Shown in pieces: positions 25,650-32,464 of a stretch of DNA of 34,767 nucleotides. The DNA lies in assembly GCA_015654695.1 (NCBI GenBank), contig JAATGJ010000157.1:1-34767 (forward strand). Direction: 5' to 3'. Position 1 is the stretch's first letter. Each line of letters opens with the position of its first letter. The notes below the pieces were generated by a model, which saw only the letters and a list, made by a program, of their open reading frames with translations, did not search any database and had not been told where the DNA came from. This DNA comes from Chitinophagales bacterium. Its GTDB lineage: Bacteria; Bacteroidota; Bacteroidia; Chitinophagales; Chitinophagaceae. The position numbers were made by a program, and so were the translations under genes.

Positions 25650-26108
25650 TTACTCAGTTATTTTAACGGGGTTATTCTCATCATTACTTACTTCATGCTG
25701 ATAACTTAAATTCATGAATTGCTTCCAGCGGATACCAATAGCTATCCATGTTGCAGCTATTGCAGGAAGTGAAAACAGTAAACCACGGATTTCGATTCGT
25801 TCGTTGATGATAAGACGAATTACCAGCACCTCAAGAACAATCAATAAAGCTGTGACTAATAGCCAGGTTATAACTTTCTCCAGCATTGTATCGCATGCTG
25901 AAACGATTATTTGTAACAGCCACCAGCTTAAGAAAAGGGAAGGAAGAGAACAAAATATAGAAAAGATAAAACCTAGCACCAATACGCTAAAAGATTCTGT
26001 ACTGAAAATATGAGTGTCATGTTTGTGGGTAGCAATCATCCCGGCAAGTAACATTAACGGATGCAGCAGATTGGCCAGGAACCATGTATTAAAAGCGTGT
26101 AGGAACAT
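25650..26108 (-). CDS. Small integral membrane protein, unknown
   Basis: The 152-residue protein has four predicted membrane segments (about 7-25, 41-70, 83-100, 108-126) and a short acidic C-terminal tail (HEVSNDENNPVKITE). I recognise no family or catalytic motif. Spacing of six bases after the previous gene and one base before the kinase gene places it firmly in the envelope operon. Confidence 0.75.
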   Translation of the reverse strand: MFLHAFNTWFLANLLHPLMLLAGMIATHKHDTHIFSTESFSVLVLGFIFSIFCSLPSLFLSWWLLQIIVSACDTMLEKVITWLLVTALLIVLEVLVIRLIINERIEIRGLLFSLPAIAATWIAIGIRWKQFMNLSYQHEVSNDENNPVKITE

Positions 26109-26114
26109 TGTATT

Positions 26115-26633
26115 TTACTTATAGTTAAACAATACTTCCTCTGTATTTTCTAATTCCTCATTTGTGGAAATGATGGATTCTAATTGCCGGATCTTTCCCA
26201 GGCAAATACCCAGGGGTATAATGCCTATGATTCCAAATGAACAATCAATAAACCGCCACCAAAGAGGTATGCCCCGGATGTGACCGGCAATGAGTGCGAA
26301 TGGAATGATGAGCAAACAGGCGATCATCGCAAACTCTATCACCCATTTATTGCGCACAGGGTTTCTTAACGGTCCAATAAAAAGAACAGCCAGTACGAAA
26401 TGAGCGAAGGCCAGCCAGTCATATCCATACGCGATAAAAGGATAATCTTTATTGGTATTGGCTACACCCCTGTACACCTTATCTATCCATGCTCCTAACA
26501 TCGTATCCGGTGAAAAACAACGGGAAAGAAATGCCAGTTCTGTTTCTGCCGGCATAGCTGTCAACCCGCTTACAAAAAGACTGATCATAAAAAAGATGAT
26601 CCAGCGCCTGGTGATGATAATTTGTCTTTTCAT
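26115..26633 (-). CDS. Membrane protein, unknown
   Basis: The product has 172 residues from the ATG at 26633. The frame stays open to an ATG at 26657, but that start would lie inside the palindrome at 26644-26660, so the inner ATG is preferred. It has an N-terminal membrane segment, a loop with PAETELAFLSRCFSPDTM and DYPFIAYGYDWLAF, three more membrane segments and an acidic C-terminus. No function is recognised. A palindrome of the kind found before the first gene of the operon sits between this gene and the upstream regulator gene, so it may head its own transcript. Confidence 0.75.
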   Translation of the reverse strand: MKRQIIITRRWIIFFMISLFVSGLTAMPAETELAFLSRCFSPDTMLGAWIDKVYRGVANTNKDYPFIAYGYDWLAFAHFVLAVLFIGPLRNPVRNKWVIEFAMIACLLIIPFALIAGHIRGIPLWWRFIDCSFGIIGIIPLGICLGKIRQLESIISTNEELENTEEVLFNYK

Positions 26634-26643
26634 ATTAGAAAGT

Positions 26644-26660
26644 GCTTTGTATTTCAAAGT
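26644..26660. promoter_or_regulatory. Palindrome GCTTTG-N5-CAAAGT (internal operator candidate)
   Basis: CTTTG TATTT CAAAG is a perfect 5-5-5 inverted repeat, and the flanking bases resemble the site at 27656-27672. It lies in the 43-base gap after the regulator gene and just before the next gene. Confidence 0.55.
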
Positions 26661-26676
26661 GTAAGTACAAAAAAAA

Positions 26677-26976
26677 TTATTTTACCCCTTTGATCATATT
26701 TTCCAACGCGGTAATATGATCCGTAAACGCCTTTTCTCCATTTCTTGTCACTGAATACGTGGTATTTGTTTTTCTTCCTATAAACCCCTTGTGTACTTTA
26801 ATGTACCCGTTCTCTTCCAGGCTCACCAGGTGAGTAGCCAGGTTGCCATCCGTTACTTCCAGCATTTGTTTCAGGTCGTTGAAGCTGATCTCATCATTCA
26901 CCACCAGGATGCTCATGACACCCAGGCGGATCCTGTTATCAAATACTTTATTTAAACCTGTTATCGGATTTTTCAA
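26677..26976 (-). CDS. Winged-helix transcriptional regulator (HTH_34, MarR/ArsR-like)
   Basis: The 99-residue DNA-binding protein has a winged-helix core: FDNRIRLGVMSILVVNDEISFNDL, then the recognition helix LEVTDGNLATHLVSLEENGYI, then a wing with GRKTNTTYSVTRNGEKAF. It should act as a dimer and control the operon it sits in. The start is a TTG: the conserved N-terminus MKNPITGLNK begins there, and the only nearby upstream ATG is followed at once by a stop. No ligand-binding domain is present. Two similar palindromes, before the first gene and after this gene, are its candidate operators. Confidence 0.85.
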   Translation of the reverse strand: MKNPITGLNKVFDNRIRLGVMSILVVNDEISFNDLKQMLEVTDGNLATHLVSLEENGYIKVHKGFIGRKTNTTYSVTRNGEKAFTDHITALENMIKGVK

Positions 26977-27003
26977 CGTTAAACTTTTAAACCATTAAAC
27001 AAC

Positions 27004-27648
27004 TTAATCCCTTTCGTATTTCCACCACATTACCACGCCATAAATAATATGCAGCACACCAAATCCCAGGGCCCAGAAGTATAAACCATAACCAATGAAC
27101 TGCATATTGATAAGACCAATTATTATTTCACAGTAACCAAGATACCGGATGTCTGTAAATGTATATTTACTTGCATTGACCAAAGCCAGGCCATAAAAAA
27201 TAAGACATGCCGGCGCTATGAACCGCCAATCGCTGTATTGCAGCATACCCAGGATAAACAAACCGCCTGTCACCAGGGGAATGGCCATATTCCATAATAA
27301 ACGACGGGAGGTATGATCCCAGAGCGACCGGCCCTGGCTGTTTGATTTCCGCCAGGTAAAATAAAATGCGGAAATAAATGCAGCAGCAAAGACAGCCGCA
27401 GCCAGTCCGAACAATTGTATTTTTAGTTTTACAAAGTCATTGCTGTCAAAGAACCTCCTGTCATTATACTCAGCGTAGTAATTTTTAAAAATAACATACC
27501 GGGCTATCCCCGCCCCGGCAAGTGCAAATAGCCCCGCGGCTATGCCGCTGAGGCCGCTGAGTGAAATAAAACGGCTGGACCGTTCCATCAGCCGGCGGAT
27601 GTCTTTTACCTCCTGGAGAGTATCTTGTGGTTGGTTTTGTTCGGTCAT
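27004..27648 (-). CDS. Multi-pass membrane protein, first gene of the envelope operon
   Basis: The product has 214 residues from the ATG at 27648. A longer frame to 27711 would run through the palindromic operator, so it is rejected. A short acidic head (TLQEVKDIRRLMERSSRFISLSG) leads into about six membrane segments, ending in WWKYERD. I recognise no named family. Similar proteins in Bacteroidota often precede a small winged-helix regulator, as here with a 27-base gap. The pair may form a sensing unit, the membrane protein being a possible signal partner, but that is inference. Confidence 0.78.
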   Translation of the reverse strand: MTEQNQPQDTLQEVKDIRRLMERSSRFISLSGLSGIAAGLFALAGAGIARYVIFKNYYAEYNDRRFFDSNDFVKLKIQLFGLAAAVFAAAFISAFYFTWRKSNSQGRSLWDHTSRRLLWNMAIPLVTGGLFILGMLQYSDWRFIAPACLIFYGLALVNASKYTFTDIRYLGYCEIIIGLINMQFIGYGLYFWALGFGVLHIIYGVVMWWKYERD

Positions 27649-27655
27649 AAAAAGC

Positions 27656-27672
27656 ACTTTGTATAACAAAGT
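27656..27672. promoter_or_regulatory. Perfect palindrome ACTTTG-N5-CAAAGT (operator candidate)
   Basis: ACTTTGTATAACAAAGT is a perfect 6-5-6 inverted repeat located eight bases before the ATG at 27648. Its minus-strand TTACTTTG is one base off a -7 box, so a bound regulator would block the promoter or early transcript. Confidence 0.6.
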
Positions 27673-27760
27673 AAATACACCTGTATCGCATTTCCAAATT
27701 AATTTTACCACCCGGCTTTACCACTCTCAAATTGCTGACAGAAAAATGGTCCGCTGTAAG

Positions 27761-27768
27761 TAAATTTG
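27761..27768 (+). promoter_or_regulatory. Promoter box TAAATTTG directly before the DUF5686 gene
   Basis: This exact TAnnTTTG match ends six bases before the ATG at 27775. The predicted transcription start falls at or beside that ATG, so the mRNA would have almost no leader. The nearest TTG upstream is 26 bases away, so the -33 element is uncertain. Confidence 0.55.
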
Positions 27769-27774
27769 CACCGC

Positions 27775-30261
27775 ATGGTCCTTTTGAAAATCATCCCCAG
27801 GGTTCTGTTTTTTTTCCTTTTTGTTTTTCCTGTTCTCCGGGCAAGTTCGCAGTACAAAGTAATCAATGGGATTGTAAAAGATTCCCACAGCGAGGAAGGG
27901 ATAGCTTTTGCTTCTGTAAAATTCAGGAATACTTCTACCGGCAAACTCACAGACTCATCCGGTGCATTTTACTTCGCCATGAAAGAATGGCCTTCCGATA
28001 CTTTAGAGTTTACCTGCGTAGGATACCAGCCATTCATATTTGTCATTGACCAAAGCAACGATTCGCTTCCGCTTGTTATAAGCATGGAAAGAGGAACTTT
28101 TAATGAAGGAGTAAAAATAAAAGCCAAAGTAAATAAAGGGTTATTAGTCTGGCGAAAGATCGTTCAAAATAAACCACGGAATGACCGGTACCGGTTTGAT
28201 AATTTTTCCTACGAACTCTATAACAAACTGGAAGTAGATATAAAAAATCTTAATTTCAAAAAGATCGCCCGGTTCAAACCGTTCAGGGCGGCCGGGGAGA
28301 TCATCAACCAGAATATTGATTCTTCCGAAGGAATAAAATACCTGCCCACCTACCTTACCGAAGCGTTGTCTGACTATTATTACCAGAAAAATCCCAAAAA
28401 AAGAAGAGAGATAATAAAAGCTGCCAATACCAATGGTATTAAGAATGAAAGCATGATCAAATTCCTGGGCGGTATGGACCAGGTCATAAATATCTATAAT
28501 AACTTCATTTTTGTCTTTGACAAACAACTGGTAAGCCCTGCCAGCGATAACGGCGACCTGTATTATAATTACAACGTGATTGATACGCAGCAGATGGGCA
28601 ACAACCGTTTTTATCATTTGGTGTTCGCGCCCAGGCGCAAAGGAACTGATACGTTTGAAGGTGACTGCTGGGTTCAGGCCGGTACTTTCGCTATACAGAA
28701 AATGAACCTGAGACTAGGGAAAGACGCTAACATCAATTTCCTGGAAACATTAAGCCTGGTGCAGGAATACAGCCTTGTCAATGATACTACCTGGTTTCTT
28801 TCAAAAGATAAATTTGTAGCGGATGTTTCACCTATCGGTAAAGAAAAGCCGGGTGTGATAGGACGTAAGACCACTACCTACAGAAACGTTGTTATTAATG
28901 ATACTTCCGTAACAACGGAGCTTGATAAAAATAAAAAGCTGGAGGAGATCATTACATTAGTTGGCGCTGATGAAAAAGAAAAAGCTTACTGGGAAGAATC
29001 CCGTCATGAAGAACTGAATAAATCAGAAAAAGGGATCATCAGTATGATTGATACCCTGATGAACGCACCGGTCTTTCAAAAATTCACCAACAGGCTCAAC
29101 TTTATTGCCACGGGTTATTTGAATATCGGCAATTTTCAAATAGGTCCCTGGTATAACTGGGTCACCTCTAATTCATGGGAAGGCACCCGGGTGCGTTTTG
29201 ACTTTGGGACCAATAAACATTTTGATAAAAAATGGTGGTGGCACGGTTATCTCGCTTATGGCTTTGGCGATAGAAAACTGAAAGGGAAAGGTGAATTGTT
29301 TTACCTCCCCAAGAAGCATCCCCGCTTTTATTTATATGCTTCTTACACCAATGATCTTGATTTTGGCCAGAACTATTACGGTGAAGTATCACAGGACAAC
29401 ATATTTGCTTTAGCCGTGCGCAAACAAAACATCCCCTTAAAGTTTTTAAAGGTCAATGAAAAACGGTTCGAATATTTTAATGAAACACGGTCAGGATTTT
29501 CTTCGCTTCTCGCCTTCACACATAAAATGTACACCCCTTTAAAAAATCTTTTGCCCAAAGATTCTTTCGCCACTGGTAATAACAGGACACCGTTGGCATC
29601 CGCAGAGGTTTCCCTGCGCCTGCGGTTTGCTTACCTTGAAAAGTTCCTGGAAAACACCTTCTTCCGTACAAGTCTTGGGAGTCCTTACCCCATCGGTGAA
29701 CTGACCTTTACCAAAGGCGTGTCGGGTATTTTTAAAAGCAGTTATGACTATGTAAAAATATCCGCTAGTGTGTCTGACTATATTAATACGCCTCCGTACG
29801 GGCATGTGTCTTTTCAGGTATATGGCGGAAAAACATTCGGTACTTTACCGTATGTATTGCTTGATATAGCCCCGGGCAACGAACTGTATTATTACAACAA
29901 GTATGCATTCAATATGATGAACCGTTTTGAATTCATACATGACCAGTATGCCGGTATTAATTTTGAGCATAATATTGGCAACGGTATATTCCGGTTATTC
30001 CCCAAATTGAAATTCCGCCAGTTCTGGACGGCGAAAGCGCTCTGGGGCGGCATCTCAGAAGCTAACAAAGCGCTGAACTTTAAAGGGGGTAATAATTTTC
30101 AAACGCTGGATGGAAAAACTTATTTGGAAATGGGTACCGGTATTGATAATATTTTCCGCGTACTCCGGGTTGACTTTGTATGGCGATTGCTGCCCTTAAG
30201 ATTGCCTAAATCCACAACTGATGGCTTTGGTGTATTTGGGAGTTTTCGGTTGAGTTTTTAA
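27775..30261 (+). CDS. DUF5686 outer-membrane protein with carboxypeptidase-like regulatory domain
   Basis: The 828-residue exported protein starts at the ATG at 27775; an in-frame TTG at 27766 lies inside the -7 box and cannot be the start. A signal peptide ends near RASSQ. A carboxypeptidase-like regulatory domain follows (VINGIVKDSHSEEGIAFASV; KLTDSSGAFYFA; LEFTCVGYQPF), then the DUF5686 region (LLVWRKIVQNKPRNDRYRFDNFSYELYNKL is part of its hallmark). The C-terminal half is a likely beta-barrel ending in FRLSF. These proteins are common in Bacteroidota and of unknown function; an outer-membrane transporter or assembly role is plausible. It is divergent from the envelope operon and monocistronic. 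Confidence 0.88.
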   Translation: MVLLKIIPRVLFFFLFVFPVLRASSQYKVINGIVKDSHSEEGIAFASVKFRNTSTGKLTDSSGAFYFAMKEWPSDTLEFTCVGYQPFIFVIDQSNDSLPLVISMERGTFNEGVKIKAKVNKGLLVWRKIVQNKPRNDRYRFDNFSYELYNKLEVDIKNLNFKKIARFKPFRAAGEIINQNIDSSEGIKYLPTYLTEALSDYYYQKNPKKRREIIKAANTNGIKNESMIKFLGGMDQVINIYNNFIFVFDKQLVSPASDNGDLYYNYNVIDTQQMGNNRFYHLVFAPRRKGTDTFEGDCWVQAGTFAIQKMNLRLGKDANINFLETLSLVQEYSLVNDTTWFLSKDKFVADVSPIGKEKPGVIGRKTTTYRNVVINDTSVTTELDKNKKLEEIITLVGADEKEKAYWEESRHEELNKSEKGIISMIDTLMNAPVFQKFTNRLNFIATGYLNIGNFQIGPWYNWVTSNSWEGTRVRFDFGTNKHFDKKWWWHGYLAYGFGDRKLKGKGELFYLPKKHPRFYLYASYTNDLDFGQNYYGEVSQDNIFALAVRKQNIPLKFLKVNEKRFEYFNETRSGFSSLLAFTHKMYTPLKNLLPKDSFATGNNRTPLASAEVSLRLRFAYLEKFLENTFFRTSLGSPYPIGELTFTKGVSGIFKSSYDYVKISASVSDYINTPPYGHVSFQVYGGKTFGTLPYVLLDIAPGNELYYYNKYAFNMMNRFEFIHDQYAGINFEHNIGNGIFRLFPKLKFRQFWTAKALWGGISEANKALNFKGGNNFQTLDGKTYLEMGTGIDNIFRVLRVDFVWRLLPLRLPKSTTDGFGVFGSFRLSF

Positions 30262-30400
30262 TAAAACAAATCAACTGTTATGTTATCCGGCGTTTATTGA
30301 AGTATGAGTTTCATTTCTATCATTAGTAGTATACATCATCTTCATGTAATTCAGTTCAGCTAAAAACTTTTTACTATCTTCCTTTCATAAATAAGATTGC

Positions 30401-31894
30401 ATGCCACATTTTATTCTTGCCCTTGACCAGGGTACTACCAGCAGCCGCAGTATGTTGTTTGATAAACAGGGCAACATCATCAGCGTGGCGCAAAAAGAAT
30501 TTAAGCAGATATTTCCTGAGCCGGGTTGGGTGGAACATGATGCGGAAGAAATATGGAGTACGCAATATGGTACGATGGCGGAAGCGGTGGCGAAAGCCAA
30601 TATCACGATGCGGCAAGTGGGGGGTATCGGCATTACCAATCAACGCGAAACGACAGTAGCATGGGAACGAAGCTCCGGCAAACCTGTTTACAATGACATC
30701 GTATGGCAGGACAGGCGAACAGCGGCCTATTGCGATGAATTGAAATCGGCAGGTAATGCCCAAATGATCCAGCAAAAAACAGGACTGATCATTGATGCTT
30801 ATTTCTCCGCTACCAAATTGAAATGGATACTAGATAATGTTCCGGGAGCAAGGAAGAAAGCAGGTAACGGTGAATTAGCATTCGGCACTATTGATACCTG
30901 GCTGGCATGGAAACTATCGGGAGGTGAATTGCATGTAACCGATGTGTCCAATGCATCGCGGACCATGTTGCTGAATATCCACAGCTGTGAATGGGATGAA
31001 GAATTATTAACGTTGTTTGATATTCCAAAAAATTTATTGCCGGAAGTAAAACCATCCAGCAAGATATATGGAACAACAGGAAGTTTTGTTCCTGATTCAA
31101 GGATACCCATTGCAGGGATCGCGGGTGATCAGCAGGCTGCTTTATTCGGGCAACTGTGTACGCAACCCGGTATGGTAAAAAATACGTATGGTACCGGTTG
31201 CTTTATGCTGATGAATACGGGTGAAAAAGCGATCACATCAAAAAATAATTTGCTGACAACTGTCGCCTGGAAAATAAATGATAAAGTAGAATATGCGCTG
31301 GAAGGAAGTGTCTTCATTGCTGGTGCAGTAGTACAATGGCTGAGAGATGAATTAAAGATCATCCGCAAATCCCCGGAGATAGAAAAATTATCACAGCAGG
31401 TGCAGGATACGGATGGCGTATATATTGTTCCGGCCTTTGCTGGTCTCGGTGCGCCACACTGGAATCCCTATGCAAGAGGAACGATATTTGGATTAACAAG
31501 GGGAAGCAACAATGCGCATATTGCAAGAGCCGCATTGGACAGTATCGCTTACCAGGCTTATGATGTGCTGAAAGCGATGGAAGCTGACGCCGGTATCAGT
31601 ATTAAAGAATTAAGGGTGGATGGCGGCGCTACTGTCAATAACCAGTTGATGCAATTTCAAAGTGATATACTGAATTGTAAAGTGGTGAGGCCAACAATAA
31701 CGGAGACCACTGCATTAGGAGCAGCCTACTTAGCAGGACTAGCTGTTGGATACTGGAAAAATATTGATGACATACAGGAACAATGGCAGGTGGACCGGAC
31801 TTTTTCTCCGGTGATGGACGAAGAAAAAAGAAAGAATTTGTTATATGGATGGCAACGAGCAGTGAAAGCTGCAATAAGCTGGGCGAATGGCTGA
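30401..31894 (+). CDS. glpK: Glycerol kinase
   Basis: The 497-residue FGGY-family kinase phosphorylates glycerol to sn-glycerol-3-phosphate. The N-terminal ATP/substrate region ([16 protein letters not shown]), the glycerol-binding [13 protein letters not shown] and IVWQDRRTA segments, and the C-terminal [20 protein letters not shown] and [13 protein letters not shown] motifs are all intact. Length matches the E. coli enzyme (502). It is the first gene of a glpK-glpD-glpF operon. The TGA stop is followed after one base by the left arm of the GxxExxY unit, which separates it from glpD by 570 bases. Confidence 0.97.
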   Translation: MPHFILALDQGTTSSRSMLFDKQGNIISVAQKEFKQIFPEPGWVEHDAEEIWSTQYGTMAEAVAKANITMRQVGGIGITNQRETTVAWERSSGKPVYNDIVWQDRRTAAYCDELKSAGNAQMIQQKTGLIIDAYFSATKLKWILDNVPGARKKAGNGELAFGTIDTWLAWKLSGGELHVTDVSNASRTMLLNIHSCEWDEELLTLFDIPKNLLPEVKPSSKIYGTTGSFVPDSRIPIAGIAGDQQAALFGQLCTQPGMVKNTYGTGCFMLMNTGEKAITSKNNLLTTVAWKINDKVEYALEGSVFIAGAVVQWLRDELKIIRKSPEIEKLSQQVQDTDGVYIVPAFAGLGAPHWNPYARGTIFGLTRGSNNAHIARAALDSIAYQAYDVLKAMEADAGISIKELRVDGGATVNNQLMQFQSDILNCKVVRPTITETTALGAAYLAGLAVGYWKNIDDIQEQWQVDRTFSPVMDEEKRKNLLYGWQRAVKAAISWANG

Positions 31895-31895
31895 T

Positions 31896-31936
31896 TTTTT
31901 CAACACAGAGTATAATGAGGTAAAGAGTTACACAGA
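31896..31936. repeat. Left inverted arm of the GxxExxY unit
   Basis: TTTTTCAACACAGAGT (31896-31911), 13 bases, then GAGTTACACAGA (31925-31936). Both blocks recur as reverse complements, with the same 13-base spacing, at 32424-32463. The arm begins two bases after the glpK stop codon. Confidence 0.8.
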
Positions 31937-31950
31937 GATAAAATTCAGGT

Positions 31951-32358
31951 ATGATAATAAAAAATGAAATCTGGTATAATTCTATAACTGAAAAAATCAT
32001 TAAGGCTGCTATTGAAGTCCATAGAGAGCTCGGGCCTGGTTTGATGGAATCGGTCTATGAGGTTTGCTTAAAAAAAATAATGAAAGATGAAGGATTGTTT
32101 GTCAAAAACCAGGTTATTCTTCCGGTCATATTCAAAGGCGTACAGTTAGAAAAAGAGTTTGCCCTTGACCTTATAGTGGAAGACGAAATTATCCTCGAAT
32201 TAAAGTCTGTCGAAGTCATACTGCCCGTTCATGAAGCGCAACTGGTTACTTATCTTAAATTATCCGGCAAGAAACTTGGTTTGTTAATCAATTTTAATGT
32301 AGTACTGCTAAAGGATGGAATCCGCAGAAGAATTAATGGTAAATTAAACCCTGTATAA
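31951..32358 (+). CDS. GxxExxY protein (PDDEXK_3, predicted PD-(D/E)xK nuclease fold)
   Basis: The 135-residue protein has the family motif G30-L-M-E33-S-V-Y36. The core of a PD-(D/E)xK-type site is also present: Asp73 (FALDLIVEDE) and Glu83-Leu-Lys85 (IILELKSVEV). So a metal-dependent nuclease activity is possible, although no member is known to me to have a defined role. Length is typical (about 120-140). It lies between glpK and glpD, has nothing to do with glycerol, and is bounded by inverted arms. Its last 14 codons are duplicated just downstream. The context is that of an inserted cassette rather than an operon gene. Confidence 0.9.
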   Translation: MIIKNEIWYNSITEKIIKAAIEVHRELGPGLMESVYEVCLKKIMKDEGLFVKNQVILPVIFKGVQLEKEFALDLIVEDEIILELKSVEVILPVHEAQLVTYLKLSGKKLGLLINFNVVLLKDGIRRRINGKLNPV

Positions 32359-32390
32359 CTCATATCCTCTGTAACTCCGGATTAAAAAAA

Positions 32391-32432
32391 GGAACTCGCA
32401 GAAAAATTAATGGCAAACTAAATTCTGTGTAA
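32391..32432 (+). pseudogene. Orphan tail of a second GxxExxY gene
   Basis: The segment reads GTRRKINGKLNSV then TAA, against GIRRRINGKLNPV at the end of the intact gene. Four of the seven changed codons are synonymous, and the other changes are conservative or mild. It is the remnant of a lost second copy, or a tail carried in by an insertion. Confidence 0.75.
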
Positions 32433-32463
32433 CTCATACTACTCTGTAACTCTGTGTTGAAAA
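32424..32463. repeat. Right inverted arm of the GxxExxY unit
   Basis: TCTGTGTAACTC (32424-32435), 13 bases, then ACTCTGTGTTGAAAA (32449-32463). It is the reverse complement of the left arm in both blocks and ends two bases before the glpD ATG. Confidence 0.8.
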
Positions 32464-32464
32464 T

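Larger units (their letters stand above)
32317..32464 (+). repeat. Tandem duplication of about 74 bp at the 3' end of the GxxExxY gene
   Basis: Copy 1 (32317-32390) covers the last 14 codons of the gene and its trailer. Copy 2 (32391-32464) is the same stretch with substitutions and one small indel, ending at the base before the glpD ATG. In the 42-base coding part there are eight differences, all transitions. Confidence 0.88.

Noticed and set aside
26650-27670. Palindromes read only as paired divergent -7 boxes
   Set aside because: Neither strand matches the full TAnnTTTG at both ends, and the 6-5-6 symmetry and position favour an operator, though some overlap with promoter sequence is likely.
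27766-27774. TTG start for the DUF5686 protein
   Set aside because: The codon lies inside the -7 promoter box, so it would not be on the mRNA.
28144-28617. 157-codon open frame antisense to the DUF5686 gene
   Set aside because: It lies wholly inside a well-supported gene, has no promoter or family resemblance, and its residue pattern mirrors the sense codons.
30374-30775. 133-codon frame antisense to glpK
   Set aside because: It overlaps the conserved glycerol kinase N-terminus and shows no family features.
31896-32463. Classical insertion sequence
   Set aside because: There is no transposase gene, and no target-site duplication can be seen at the outer edges of the arms; only the cassette interpretation is kept.
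32317-32464. Two-unit tandem repeat considered as a CRISPR remnant
   Set aside because: The units are contiguous without spacers, they contain gene-tail coding sequence, and no cas genes are present.
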